From Methylobacterium aquaticum (lineage in GTDB: Bacteria > Pseudomonadota > Alphaproteobacteria > Rhizobiales > Beijerinckiaceae): a DNA stretch of 64,000 nucleotides. Location of the stretch: NCBI RefSeq assembly GCF_016804325.1, contig NZ_CP043627.1, forward strand, positions 2,307,001 to 2,371,000. Direction: 5' to 3'. Below the pieces are notes generated by a model, which saw only the letters and a list, made by a program, of their open reading frames with translations, searched no databases and had not been told where the DNA came from. Positions 41,701 through 51,234 of the stretch are shown here, piece after piece; positions within the stretch are counted from its first letter, which is position 1, and every line of letters begins with the position of its first letter. The translations under genes and the position numbers were made by a program.

Positions 41701-44700
41701 CAGCTCGGCCAGCGCCCGCTGGCGGCCGTCGATCAGCCGCACCAGGTTGCCGCCGCCCTGCTCGATCGTGCCGGCGATGGCGTCCTCGCGCTCGCGCAGC
41801 AGGGCCGCCAGGGCCTCGACGCGATGGTCGAGGGTCTGGGCCAGAGCCGTCCGCTGCCCGTCGAGGGCGTCGCCGAGGCCGGCCTGGCGCTCGGAGAGGA
41901 GGCCGGAGACGGCCTGGGCGCTGCGCGACACGGCATCACCCAGCGTCGCGACGCGGGATTCGAGCAGGCCGGCGGCCTCCTCGCTCCGTGCCGCGATCAG
42001 GCCCGCCAGGGCCTCGCCGCGACGGTCGAGACTGGTCTCGAGCGCCTGGGCGCGGGCCTCGATCAGGCCGTCGAGGTCGCGGAGCGCGGCGTCGACGCGG
42101 CCCGACAGCTGGGTGCCGCCGGCCTGCGCCGCGCGGGCGAAGGCGTCGGTGCGGGCATCGAGCATCCCGGCGAGCGCCTGGGCACGGGCCTCCACCGCCT
42201 CGGCGAAGGCGGCGCCGCGGCTCTCGACCAGGTGGTCGAGGGCGGCGAGGCGGTCGTCGAACAGGCCCGACAGGTCGCGGGTGCGGGCATCCAGGGTGCC
42301 GACCGCGTGGCCGACCCGCTCCTCCAGGGTGGCGGCGAGGGCGTCGCCGCCTTCGGCGATCACGCCGCGCAGGGTGCCGACCCGATCGTCCAGCACGGCC
42401 CCGAGGGTGCCGGCTTGATCGTCGAGCAGGCGGCGCACCGCGTCGGCGCGCTGCTCCAGCGCGTCGTGCAGGGCGCGGATCCGGTCGTCGAAGCCGGATT
42501 GCAAAGCCGCCGAGCGGCCATCGAGGAGACCGCGCAGGGAGGCGGCCTGCTCGTCGAGCAGGGAAGCGAGCGCCGTGCCGCGGTCGCCCAGGGCGGTGCC
42601 GAGCCGGCCCGTGCCCTCGTCGAGCACCCGGTCGGCCTCCTCGATGGTCTCGCGCAGCCGGCCGAGCAGCGTCTCGCCGCGCTGGCCGATGAGGTCGGAC
42701 AGCGCGTTGCCGCCGCGGTCGAACAGCCGCGCCAGCTCGGTGATGCGGCCGGCGAGCGCGCCGACCACCGCCTGGCCACGGGCGTCGATCTCCCCGGCCA
42801 GCGCCGCGGTGCGCTCGTCGACGAGGCGCGCCAGGCTCTCGCTGCGGCCCTCGAAGGCGGCGCGGATCGCCTCGGCCCGCTGGGCGAGGTCGCGGCTCGC
42901 CTCGCCGCTGTGGTTCTCCACGAAGGTGACCAGCTCGCGGGTGCGGGCGCCCAGCTCCTCGTCGAGCCGGCGGGTGCGGCTCTCGATCAGGGCCAGGGCC
43001 TCCTCGGCCTTGAGGCCGAAGGTTTCTTCCACGACGCGGCCGCGCTCGTCGAGGGCCTGGGCCAGGCCTTCGAGGCGGGCGATGACCCGCTCGTCGAAGC
43101 GGGCGGCGCCGGCATCGAGGGAGCGGGTCAGCTCCTCGGTGCGGCGGCCGAGCTCGTCGCCGATCTCGCCGACGCGGGCGGTCAGGGTGTCGCTCATCGC
43201 CTGGCTGCGGGCGGTGATGGCGCGGGCGAGCTCGTCGGCGCGGCCGTCGAGGGCCTGGGCGACCTCGCGGCCGCCCTCGGCCATCACCCGGGCCATCTCG
43301 CCGGCCCGCACGATCAGGGCCTCGTTCAGCGCCGTGGCGCGGGCGCCGATATGCTGGTCGACATGGGCCACCATGGTGCTGAAGGTGGCGCCGATCTCGG
43401 CGGTGCGCTTGGCCGAGCGGTCCTCGAGGGCGCCGAGCTGGGCCTCGACGGCCTCGCGGGCCTCGCGGGTGCGCTCGGCGATGGTCTCGGCCACGGCGCG
43501 GCCCTGGACCGTGATGAGGCGGTCCATCTCCTCCAGGCGCCCCGACACGCTCTCGGTGAGGTGGTGGGTGTCGCGCGAGATGCGGTCGGCCAGGATGTCG
43601 CCGCGGGCGATCGTGTCCTGGAGCGCCGCGAGGCGGCTGGTCAGCACCTCGTCGATGGCGCGGCCACCGTTCTCGGCGGCGCTGGCGAGCGCGGTGCCGG
43701 TCTTGTCGAGGGCATCGTTGACCCGGGCACCCTGGCTCGCCACCGCCACGACGATGTCGCGGCCGGTCGCGGCGAGGCGGGTCTGGGTCTCCTCGGCGTG
43801 CCGGCCGATCATGTCGGTCAGCGCACGGCTGTTGCCCTCGAAGGCGGAGCCGACCTCGGCGAGGCGGGTATCGAGGGCGCCGGTGGCGGATTCCGCGGCG
43901 AGCGCGAGGGCCGCCGACACGTCCTCAGCCTGGCGCGCCAGATGCTCGACCGCGCCGCGCAAGGTGGCGTCCGTGGTCTCGGTCCGCTCGGCCACCAGGC
44001 GGCCGGCCTCTTCCGCGGCGCGGGCGAAGGACGAGGCCGCTGCCAGGGTGCGGGCATCGACATGCCCGGTCGCCTGCTCGGCGGCCGCCGCGATCGCGGA
44101 GGCGATGGCCTCGGCGCGCTCGGCCAGGCCGTCGACGGCGTCCCGGAGGGACGAATCGACCGCCTTCGCCCGGTCGCCGAACAGGCGTCCGGCGGCATCG
44201 GCCGCTTGCGCGAAGGACGCGGTGGCCGCGAGCGTGCGGGCATCGACCTGCCCGGTCGCGTGCTCGGCCGCGGCCGTGATCGCCGCGGCGACCTCCTCGG
44301 CCCGCTCGACCAGGCCGTCGACGGCGCCCCGCAGGGTCGCGTCGGCCAGGCTCGCGCGCTCGGCCACCAACTGGCCCGCCGCTTCCGCAGCCCGCGCGAA
44401 GGCGGAGGTCGCCGCCAGCGTCCGCTCGTCGAGGGCACCGGTCGCCGTCTCGGCGGCACGACCGATCGCGAGAGCGGCTTCCTCGGCCCGGCCCGCCAGG
44501 CCCACCACGGCGCCGTGGAGGGCCGTATCGGCCTCGCCGGCCCGCAGACCGATCACCTGCGCCGCCTCCTCCGCCACCCGGGCGAAGGACGAGGCGGCAT
44601 CCGCCAGGCGCGCCTGGAGCGCGCCAGACGCCTCCTCGGCGCCCTGGCGGAACGCCTCGACGCTCTCGGCCGTGCGGGCCTCGACTGCACCCGTCGCCGT

Positions 44701-47700
44701 CTCGGCGGCGCGACGTAGTACCTCGGCGGCCTCTTCGGCGCGGGCGCCGAGCACGCCGGTCGTCGCGGTGGCAGCCTGCCGGAACAGCTCGGCCGCGTCC
44801 TGGCTGCGGGCATCGAGTTCGGCCCCGGTGGTCTCCAGGGTGCGCCGGAAGATGTGCGCGACCTCGACCGTGCGGGTGCCCAGCGCCCCGGTCGCCTGCT
44901 CGGCGGCGCGGCGCATGATCTCGGCGGCTTCCGCCGAGCGGCCTTGCAGCGCGTCCCCGACCGTGTCGGCCGACGAAGTGAGGGCGGCAGCGGCCGCCTC
45001 GGCCCGCTCGGCCAGACCCGCGAGCGACGTCCGCAGGGCGGCGTCGGCGGTCTCGGTGCGCTCGCCGATCAGGCGGCTCGCCTCCGCGGCGGCGGCTACG
45101 AAGGCGGCGGCGGCCGAGGCCGTGCGACCGTCGAGGGCACCGGTGGCGCTCTCGGCGGCGAGCGCAAGGGCGGCGGTCACGTCCTCGGCCTGGCGCGTCA
45201 GGTGCTCGACCGTGGCGCGCAAGGTCGCGTCGGTGCTCTCGCCGCGTTCGGCGACCAAGCGGCCGGCCTCCTCCGCCGCGCGGGCGAAGGCCGAGGCCGC
45301 CGCGAGCGTGCGGGCATCGAAATGACCGGTCGCCGTCTCGGCCGCGTTGGCGATGGCGGAGGCGACCTCCTCGGCCCGCTCGACCAAGCCGTCGACGGCA
45401 CCCCGCAGGGTCGCGTCGGCCAGGCTCGCCCGCTCGGCCACAAGCTGGCCCGCCGCTTCCGCAGCCCGCGCGAAGGCGGTGGTCGCCGCGAGCGTGCGCT
45501 CGTCGAGGGCGCCGGTCGCCGTCTCGGCGGCACGACCGATCGCGAGAGCGGCTTCCTCGGCCCGGCCCGCCAGGCCCACCACGGCGCCGTGCAGCGCCGT
45601 ATCGGCCTCGCCGGCCCGCAGACCGATCACCTGCGCCGCTTCCTCCGCCACCCGGGCGAAGGACGACGCGGCATCCGCCAGGCGCGCCTGGAGCGCACCA
45701 GACGCCTCCTCGGCGCCCTGGCGGAACGCCTCGACGCTCTCGGCCGTGCGGGCCTCGACCGCACCCGTCGCCGTCTCGGCGGCGCGGCGCAGCACCTCGG
45801 CGGCCTCTTCGGCGCGAGCGCCCAGAGCGCCGGTCGTCGCGGTCGCGGCCTGCCGGAACAGCTCGGCCGCGTCCTGGCTGCGGGCATCGAGCTCGGCGCC
45901 GGTGGTCTCCAGGGTGCGGCGGAAGATGTGCGCGACCTCGACCGTGCGGGTGCCCAGCGCCCCGGTCGCCTGCTCGGCGGCGCGGCGCATGATCTCGGCG
46001 GCTTCCGCCGAACGGCCTTGCAGCGCGTCCCCGACCGTGTCGGCCGACGAGGTGAGGGCGGCAGCCGCCGCCTCGGCCCGCTCGGCCAGACCGGCAAGAG
46101 CGGTCCGCAGCGAGGCGTCTGCGGTCTCGGTGCGCTCGCCGATCAGGCGGCTCGCCTCCTCGGCGGCGGCCACGAAGGCGGCGGCGGCCGAGGCCGTGCG
46201 CCCGTCGAGGGCGCCGGTGGCGCTCTCGGCGGCGAGCGCGAGGGCGGCGGTCACGTCCTCGGCCTGGCGCGTCAGGTGCTCGACCGTGGCGCGAAGAGCC
46301 GCGTCGGTACTCTCGCCGCGTTCGGCGACCAGGCGGCCGGCCTCTTCCGCCGCGCGGGCGAAGGCCGAGGCCGCCGCGAGCGTGCGGGCATCGAAATGAC
46401 CGGTCGCCGTCTCGGCCGCATTGGCGATGGCGGACGCGACCTCCTCGGCCCGCTCGACCAGGCCGTCAACGGCGCCCCGCAGGGTCGCGTCGGCCAGGCT
46501 CGCCCGCTCAGCCACAAGCTGGCCGGCCGCTTCCGCGGCCCGAGCGAAGGCGGTGGTTGCCGCGAGCGTGCGCTCGTCGAGGGCGCCGGTCGCCGTCTCG
46601 GCGGCACGACCGATCGCGAGAGCGGCTTCCTCGGCCCGCCCCGCCAGGCCCACCACCGCGCCGTGCAACGCCGTATCGGCCTCGCCGGCCCGCAGACCGA
46701 TCACCTGCGCCGCTTCCTCCGCCACCCGGGCGAAGGACGACGCGGCATCCGCCAGGCGCGCCTGCAGCGCACCCGACGCCTCCTCGGCGCCCTGCCGGAA
46801 CGCCTCGACGCTCTCGGCCGTGCGGGCCTCGACCGCGCCGGTCGCCGTCTCGGCGGCGCGACGCAGGACCTCGGCGGCCTCCTCGGCGCGGGCGCCCAAT
46901 TCGCCGGTCGTCGCGAGGGTGGCCTTCTGGAACAGCTCGGCCACGGCCTGGCTGCGGGCATCGAGCTCGGCCCCGGTGGTCTCCAGGGTACGCCGGAAGA
47001 TGTGCGCGACCTCGACCGTGCGGGTGCCGAGCGCCCCGGTCGCCTGCTCGGCGGCGCGGCGCATGATCTCGGCGGCTTCCGCCGAGCGGCCTTGCAGCGC
47101 GTCGCCGACCGTGTCCGCCGACGCGGTGAGGGCGGCAGCCGCCGCCTCGGCCCGCTCGGCCAGACCCGCCAGCGCGGTGCGCAGGGCGGCGTCGGCGGTC
47201 TCGGTGCGCTCGCCGATCAGGCGGCTCGCCTCCGCGGCGGCGGCCACGAAGGCGGCGGCGGCCGACGCCGTGCGCCCGTCGAGGGCACCGGTGGCGCTCT
47301 CGGCGGCGAGCGTGAGGGCGGCGGTCACGTCCTCGGCCTGGCGCGTCAGGTGCTCGACCGTGCCGCGAAGGGCCGCGTCGGTGCTCTCGCCACGCTCGGC
47401 GACCAGACGGCCGGCCTCCTCCGCCGCACGGGCGAAGGCCGAGGCGGCAGCCAGGGTGCGGGCATCGAAATGACCGGTCGCCTGCTCGGCGGCGGCGGCG
47501 ATCGCCGCGGACATGTCGCCGGCCTGGCGGGTCAGGTGCTCGATCGTGCCGCGCAGGGTCTCGTCGAGGGACAGGGTGCGGGTCGCCACGGAGCGGCCGG
47601 CTTCGTCGGCGGCGCGGGCGAAGGATGCGGCGGCCGTCTCGGCCTGCTCGCCGACATGGCCGGTGGCCGCCTCGGCGGCCTGCCGGAAGCGGTCGGCCAG

Positions 47701-49761
47701 CGCGGCGGCACGGGCGTCGAGATCGGCCCCGATCTCGTCCGCGGTGCGGCGCAGGGCCTCGCCGGCGCCGGCGGTGCGGGCCTCGAAGCCGCTCTGCAGG
47801 GTGTCGGCGGCGAGCGCCAGGGCGGCCTGCGTCTCCTGGGTGCGCCGGTCGAGCCCCTCGGCCAGGTCGCGGCTGCGGGCCTCGAAGGCGGCGGCCAGCG
47901 CGCCGAGCGCCTGGCCGATCCGGCCCTCGGCCTCGCCGGTACGCTCGGTCACCAGGGCGGCGACGCGTTCGCCGGTCTGGTCCAGGCTGCGCTCCAAGCT
48001 GCCGCCCTGGCCGACCAGCACCTCCTCGACGCGCCCGATCGTCTCCTCGATGCGGGAGGCGAGATCGGCGCCGCGCACGCCCAGAGCCTGGGCGGCGTCC
48101 TCGACCAGCGTCGAGAGATCGTCGCGGACCTTGGTGGCGCGCTCGCCGAAGGCGGTGATGACGCCGTCGCTGGCGCGGGTCAGCCCCGCCTCCGCGGCCG
48201 CCGCCCGGGTCTCGATCGCCGCGGCGACGCCGTTGCCGGCCTGCTCGATCTCCTCGCGCAGCGCGATGCCGCGATCCGAGATATGGGCCGCGATAGCGCT
48301 GCCGGAGGCGGCGAAGCGCTCGGTGATGGCGCTGCCGGTCTCGGCGAAGCGCTCGGTGAGGTCGCTGCCGCGGGCGAGGAAGCGCTCCTCCAGCCCCTGG
48401 GCCGAGCGCTCGAAGGTCTCGCGGACCTGCGCGCCCTCGCGGTTGAGGGCCTCGATCACCTCGGCGCCGGTCTCCGCCAGGGTGCGGGCGACGGTGCCGG
48501 CATTCTCGGCCAGCGTCCGGGTAAGGAGGCCGCCGGTGCGCTCGAACGCCTCCGTGACCTCGACGGCGCGGGTCTCGAGCGACCGGCTCAGGGAATCGCC
48601 GACGGTGCCGAGATCGGCCTTCACGGTCTCGCTGGTGGCGACGAGGCGCTGGACCAGGTCGTCGCCGCGGCCGGCCACCGCCTCGACCACCCGGTCGCCG
48701 GCGGCGGCGAGCGCCACGGTGACCGCGTCGCCGCGCTCGCCGAGCGCCGTCGTGATCGCGTCGCCGCGGGCGCCGAGCGCCGCGCTGACCCGCTCGCCGG
48801 CCCCGTCCACCGCCGTGACGATGCGCTCGGCCGCGGTGTCGAGCTCCTGGGTCAGGTTCTGGTGCGAACCCTGGATCGCGCCGCGGACCCGCTCGGCATT
48901 GGCGACGATCGATTCGCGCTGCGTCACCAGCTCCTCGACGAGGGAGCGGATGCGGATCTCGTTGTCCGAATAGGCACGCTCGAGGGTCGAGATCTCGCCG
49001 CGCACCAGGGTCTCGAGCTCGCCGGCGCGGGCGAGCGCCCGCTCGACGCCGTCGCCGACCGCCGCGACCTCGCGGCGGACCGCCTGGGACATGGTCAGGA
49101 CCGCGTCGGTGGAGAAGCCCTCGGGCTCGGCGAGCCGGATCGCGACCTCGCCGACCGCGCGGGCGACGTGGCGCATCTCCTGGGCGCGCACCGCCAGCAT
49201 CGCGGCGATGAAGAACAGCATCACCGGGGCGAGCACGGCCGCGGCCCCGACCGCGCCCTGGAGGCCGCCGAGCCCGGCGGCGAAGCCCCTGAGATCACCG
49301 CCGGACTGGATCCAGGCGAGGACCGTGAAGCCGGCGAGCCAGACGAGGGCGGCGAGGCTCGCGACGACGTAGGGGGTGCGCGACGGCTCGATGCGCAGGG
49401 TCTGCTGCAGGGCCCCGACGCTGCGGCGGTCGTCGTTGGCGACGAGGGAGCGGTCGGGCGGCAGGAGCCCTCCCTCGCGCAGGAGCCCGCCCTCGCGGCG
49501 GCCGTCGCGGGAACCGGGCAGGGGGCTGCCGTCGAAGCCCGGCTCGCGGGCGGGCCCGGCATTGGCCAGCGGATCGGAGAGGGGATCGGCATCGTGCACG
49601 TCGGGCAGGCGCGGCTCGACCCGGCTGCCGTCGAGGGTGTCGATCGATCGGGCGTCGGGCGAGCGGGGATCGGGCCCCGCCGGATGGTCCAGGTTCAGGG
49701 CCTGCTCAATCGCCGACAGCGCCGCTTCCGCCGGATCCTTGAGCTTCTTTTCCGTCGCCAT
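38737..49761 (-). CDS. Giant membrane-anchored apolipoprotein-like repeat protein (Growth Pole Ring-like)
   Basis: A 3,674-residue protein in one intact frame. From ATG 49761 (MATEKKLKDPAEAALSAIEQ) there is an acidic, proline-rich cytoplasmic N-terminus. Two transmembrane helices follow (about 131-151 and 169-191), then some 3,100 residues of alanine/glutamate/arginine-rich amphipathic helix in 22-residue steps (pattern ATGALxxRTxxxAxxFxRAA). Next come an Ala-Pro-Gln linker and a globular C-terminal domain (WERYRRGEPDLFTRRLYTAE, RRANAYLTSESGKVYTMLAH). The 22-mer helices, two-helix anchor and size resemble GPR of Agrobacterium, a ring-forming protein needed for polar growth; mine is an inference from architecture. 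An ATG at 49824 would add 21 residues. It is followed by a terminator. Confidence 0.88.
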   Translation of the reverse strand: MATEKKLKDPAEAALSAIEQALNLDHPAGPDPRSPDARSIDTLDGSRVEPRLPDVHDADPLSDPLANAGPAREPGFDGSPLPGSRDGRREGGLLREGGLLPPDRSLVANDDRRSVGALQQTLRIEPSRTPYVVASLAALVWLAGFTVLAWIQSGGDLRGFAAGLGGLQGAVGAAAVLAPVMLFFIAAMLAVRAQEMRHVARAVGEVAIRLAEPEGFSTDAVLTMSQAVRREVAAVGDGVERALARAGELETLVRGEISTLERAYSDNEIRIRSLVEELVTQRESIVANAERVRGAIQGSHQNLTQELDTAAERIVTAVDGAGERVSAALGARGDAITTALGERGDAVTVALAAAGDRVVEAVAGRGDDLVQRLVATSETVKADLGTVGDSLSRSLETRAVEVTEAFERTGGLLTRTLAENAGTVARTLAETGAEVIEALNREGAQVRETFERSAQGLEERFLARGSDLTERFAETGSAITERFAASGSAIAAHISDRGIALREEIEQAGNGVAAAIETRAAAAEAGLTRASDGVITAFGERATKVRDDLSTLVEDAAQALGVRGADLASRIEETIGRVEEVLVGQGGSLERSLDQTGERVAALVTERTGEAEGRIGQALGALAAAFEARSRDLAEGLDRRTQETQAALALAADTLQSGFEARTAGAGEALRRTADEIGADLDARAAALADRFRQAAEAATGHVGEQAETAAASFARAADEAGRSVATRTLSLDETLRGTIEHLTRQAGDMSAAIAAAAEQATGHFDARTLAAASAFARAAEEAGRLVAERGESTDAALRGTVEHLTRQAEDVTAALTLAAESATGALDGRTASAAAAFVAAAAEASRLIGERTETADAALRTALAGLAERAEAAAAALTASADTVGDALQGRSAEAAEIMRRAAEQATGALGTRTVEVAHIFRRTLETTGAELDARSQAVAELFQKATLATTGELGARAEEAAEVLRRAAETATGAVEARTAESVEAFRQGAEEASGALQARLADAASSFARVAEEAAQVIGLRAGEADTALHGAVVGLAGRAEEAALAIGRAAETATGALDERTLAATTAFARAAEAAGQLVAERASLADATLRGAVDGLVERAEEVASAIANAAETATGHFDARTLAAASAFARAAEEAGRLVAERGESTDAALRATVEHLTRQAEDVTAALALAAESATGALDGRTASAAAAFVAAAEEASRLIGERTETADASLRTALAGLAERAEAAAAALTSSADTVGDALQGRSAEAAEIMRRAAEQATGALGTRTVEVAHIFRRTLETTGAELDARSQDAAELFRQAATATTGALGARAEEAAEVLRRAAETATGAVEARTAESVEAFRQGAEEASGALQARLADAASSFARVAEEAAQVIGLRAGEADTALHGAVVGLAGRAEEAALAIGRAAETATGALDERTLAATTAFARAAEAAGQLVAERASLADATLRGAVDGLVERAEEVASAIANAAETATGHFDARTLAAASAFARAAEEAGRLVAERGESTDATLRATVEHLTRQAEDVTAALALAAESATGALDGRTASAAAAFVAAAAEASRLIGERTETADAALRTSLAGLAERAEAAAAALTSSADTVGDALQGRSAEAAEIMRRAAEQATGALGTRTVEVAHIFRRTLETTGAELDARSQDAAELFRQAATATTGVLGARAEEAAEVLRRAAETATGAVEARTAESVEAFRQGAEEASGALQARLADAASSFARVAEEAAQVIGLRAGEADTALHGAVVGLAGRAEEAALAIGRAAETATGALDERTLAATSAFARAAEAAGQLVAERASLADATLRGAVDGLVERAEEVAAAITAAAEHATGQVDARTLAATASFAQAADAAGRLFGDRAKAVDSSLRDAVDGLAERAEAIASAIAAAAEQATGHVDARTLAAASSFARAAEEAGRLVAERTETTDATLRGAVEHLARQAEDVSAALALAAESATGALDTRLAEVGSAFEGNSRALTDMIGRHAEETQTRLAATGRDIVVAVASQGARVNDALDKTGTALASAAENGGRAIDEVLTSRLAALQDTIARGDILADRISRDTHHLTESVSGRLEEMDRLITVQGRAVAETIAERTREAREAVEAQLGALEDRSAKRTAEIGATFSTMVAHVDQHIGARATALNEALIVRAGEMARVMAEGGREVAQALDGRADELARAITARSQAMSDTLTARVGEIGDELGRRTEELTRSLDAGAARFDERVIARLEGLAQALDERGRVVEETFGLKAEEALALIESRTRRLDEELGARTRELVTFVENHSGEASRDLAQRAEAIRAAFEGRSESLARLVDERTAALAGEIDARGQAVVGALAGRITELARLFDRGGNALSDLIGQRGETLLGRLRETIEEADRVLDEGTGRLGTALGDRGTALASLLDEQAASLRGLLDGRSAALQSGFDDRIRALHDALEQRADAVRRLLDDQAGTLGAVLDDRVGTLRGVIAEGGDALAATLEERVGHAVGTLDARTRDLSGLFDDRLAALDHLVESRGAAFAEAVEARAQALAGMLDARTDAFARAAQAGGTQLSGRVDAALRDLDGLIEARAQALETSLDRRGEALAGLIAARSEEAAGLLESRVATLGDAVSRSAQAVSGLLSERQAGLGDALDGQRTALAQTLDHRVEALAALLREREDAIAGTIEQGGGNLVRLIDGRQRALAELTGAGDVLARRVQERIDVLATTIRSGGDALAGLLDSRNSDLAETFDDRGTALTALLDARVAELSGALERSRAALDAVLGGQVELMARTLDGGGAALAERLRASVDALGGTVEERAAAFGMLVDAKAAELAALMQARTEALSGSVDERSAAFTARIDGRMRAFAALVAARGEALADAFDDRSDAYAALVDARTAALTAALDERVASLHGAMDERSAALAAAVDERSAQLSSGFDRRAAAFAALIDQRSTTLTRALAETARDLTQTIDGRGNELNRGLAERVETLRQIVDERGGSLSKTLEATTASLQRTIDQRGGALVAALAASGETVEGLDRQVAQLRDLVEGPGSELVSVLAQRSEALERAVTEGVGGAVAVLGERAETLAALSSEAAETLRRAADQGAARAVEALTTVNQRVGAELGGLIGRIEGACGALQDLIGKSGENLSAIEGGLSGQVQEIQSALAEIAAETGKASDRVAEQVGALQGAATGALRQATGLAATLDARGKALTETARQHIGDLTAAAGALEGAEGRVNASLGERRAEIDALLGSIDARSAALAAATEGVGARVEATLKTIEARTQALGREIETSARQAGSAVTEAFERLRAGTGQEGERAAETVRQAVAGASGEMREAFGDAAERFQGTVDSMRGMATEIRRTLEEIRGDLQRGVVSIPQEAQDATGEMRRVVAEQIKALNELSALVQRSPRAVDVAQPSAQPRAAEAGRPAAAVQAPASQKPQAQVRAQVQAPTQAPAQAPAAKPSAPAPSVQKPAAPAPVTPAAAVPAQARPAQGPARPAAPQAANRSAADARRDAALPRAGSGGWLSDLLSRASQEDEDQAPVAGKAVAKADPGKADPGKAGQVKSDPVTDADRAGAAAIDSISSNIARMIEHPAAVDLWERYRRGEPDLFTRRLYTAEGQKTFDEIRRRYRAEPDFRRTVDHYVREFERLLGEVSRADKDPRRANAYLTSESGKVYTMLAHASGRFEGA
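43888..47295 (-). repeat. Three tandem 358-residue repeats within the giant gene
   Basis: Copies start at 47295, 46221 and 45147 (each marked by ATGALDGRTASAAAAF), giving a period of exactly 1,074 bp. The next marker (ATGALDTRLAEVG) is at 43887, so copy 3 is 186 bp longer, i.e. one extra 62-residue unit. Each 358-residue unit consists of one 62-mer, five 22-mers and three 62-mers (4x62 + 5x22). The block covers residues 823-1958. The copies are nearly identical at base level, differing mainly by substitutions such as SQAVAELFQKATLA versus SQDAAELFRQAATA. Confidence 0.92.
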
Positions 49762-50210
49762 CGAACGCCCCGTTACGCCGTGAACGCCGCCGGGCAGCCC
49801 GCGAGGGCCGCCGCGCCGCATCATCCCCGAAGATCCCGCGAAACCCGCGCCGTGCCGCCAGCCGACGCGATCTCAGCGGTTTACCACGAGAACCTTAGAC
49901 GCAAGGAGTACCAGACGGATACCCGGACCGCGCCAACCCTCCCCAAAAGCTTAATCGAATGGTTACCATGAGGGCGGCGGCCCGCGTCCGATGCCGCTAT
50001 CCTGCCGCAGAGTCTCGACTTTGCCGGGCCGGGAGCCGGGCGGGCCGGACCGCGAGCTCGCTGTGGAAAGACGTCCACCGGATCCGCCGGAACCGCTCCC
50101 GCCCACAGGCGAGGGGCCTCCCGGGCCTTGCGCGCGGCCGAGGCCCGGGGGATCTGGGGTCCGGCCGTCACCGCACCACGGCTCGCAGAGAGAGACGCCA
50201 GGGAGGCCCC
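49762..50210. other. 449-bp divergent intergenic region
   Basis: It lies between the start of the giant gene (minus) and the Hpt gene (plus) and must hold both promoters. An AT-richer tract at 49940-49972 (CAAAAGCTTAATCGAATGGT) is the best candidate core. I cannot name exact boxes and see no gene. Confidence 0.45.
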
Positions 50211-50528
50211 ATGGAGACGCTCCTCGACCGCGCGCACCTCGACCGACAGACCTTCGGCGACGCCGACCTCGCCCGCGAGGTCCTGGGGCTGTTTTCGGAA
50301 CAATGCGCCCGGCTGACCCCCGGCCTCGCCGATCCGGGCCTGGCACCCGGGACCAGGGCGGACCTCGCCCACACCCTCAAGGGCTCGGCCCTCGGCGTCG
50401 GCGCCGCCCGCGTGGCGGCCCTCGCCGACCGGCTGGAGGCGGCCCTGCGGGCCGGCGAGGGGGAGACGGCGCAGGGCCTGGAGCCGGCCTTGGCGCAAGC
50501 CGTGCGCGAGACGCTGGCGCTCCTCTAG
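50211..50528 (+). CDS. Orphan Hpt-domain phosphotransfer protein
   Basis: The 105-residue protein starts at ATG 50211 after GGGAGGCCCC. The single HPt domain contains HTLKGSALGVGAARVAALAD, whose first histidine is the phosphorylation site. It shuttles phosphate between response regulators and histidine kinases. No kinase or regulator is adjacent; the nearest kinase in the window (59046-61424) has a classical HisKA domain and does not obviously need it. Confidence 0.9.
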   Translation: METLLDRAHLDRQTFGDADLAREVLGLFSEQCARLTPGLADPGLAPGTRADLAHTLKGSALGVGAARVAALADRLEAALRAGEGETAQGLEPALAQAVRETLALL

Positions 50529-50670
50529 GGAAAGTCCGCGCCGCCTGCTGCGGCGGCTGCGCCGCGCGACGCACGGCGCGCTTGCATTCCGGGGCGGCAG
50601 CCGCCAATCAGACCGCGCCGCGTCGCTTGAGTCCGATTTGCGGCCGCGCTCGAGGCTTGCGGAGTCCCAG

Positions 50671-50991
50671 ATGGTCCAGATCACCTACGTCGATGCCGCC
50701 GGCACGCCCCGCACCGTGAAGGGCGAGGTCGGCTCGACCGTGATGGAGACCGCGATCCGCAACAACGTGCCGGGCATCGACGCAGAATGCGGCGGCGCCT
50801 GCGCCTGCGCGACCTGCCACGTCTATGTCGGCGAGGACTGGGCGGAAGCCGTCGGCCCGGCCGAGCCGATGGAGCAGGACATGCTCGACTTCGCCTCGGA
50901 CGTGCGGCCGAGCTCGCGCCTGTCGTGCCAGATCCGCCTCAAGCCCGAGCTCGACGGCCTCACCGTCACCACCCCGGCCCGTCAGGGCTGA
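50671..50991 (+). CDS. 2Fe-2S ferredoxin, adrenodoxin type
   Basis: The 106-residue electron carrier starts at ATG 50671 (MVQITYVDAAGTPRTVKGEV). The cluster ligands follow the C-x5-C-x2-C-xn-C pattern in AECGGACACATCHVYV and RLSCQIRL. This type serves cytochrome P450 systems or Fe-S cluster assembly. No oxidoreductase is adjacent, so the partner is unknown. A convergent phosphatase gene follows at 51235. Confidence 0.95.
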   Translation: MVQITYVDAAGTPRTVKGEVGSTVMETAIRNNVPGIDAECGGACACATCHVYVGEDWAEAVGPAEPMEQDMLDFASDVRPSSRLSCQIRLKPELDGLTVTTPARQG

Positions 50992-51234
50992 CGCGCGCGG
51001 ACGGCCCGTCCCGGTCGCCCCGAACCACCAGGGCGGCCGATCCCGGGTCGTGGCGGCGGGCCGATCCTCGCAGGTCGCGATACCGGGCCGGGACGCCGAA
51101 AGTTCTCGCACCAAGAAGCCCGGCGCAAGGGCCTCGTCGCCCTTCATCGAACGCCCGGCCACGGGACCTGTCGCGGCCTCGGCCGGGCCGGGACGTTCGT
51201 GCAGGGTGCGGGATACCGGACCCGATGCTGCGGA

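Noticed and set aside
43888..47295. Possible CRISPR array or VNTR locus.
   Set aside because: The repeated units are long coding blocks in one intact frame with no spacers, so it is an intragenic repeat.
38764..49971. Two very long open frames antisense to the giant gene (about 1,980 and 1,700 codons).
   Set aside because: They mirror the repeats of the coding strand, are rich in Gly/Arg/Ala/His, lack any domain, and are expected from the high GC content and regular codon pattern.
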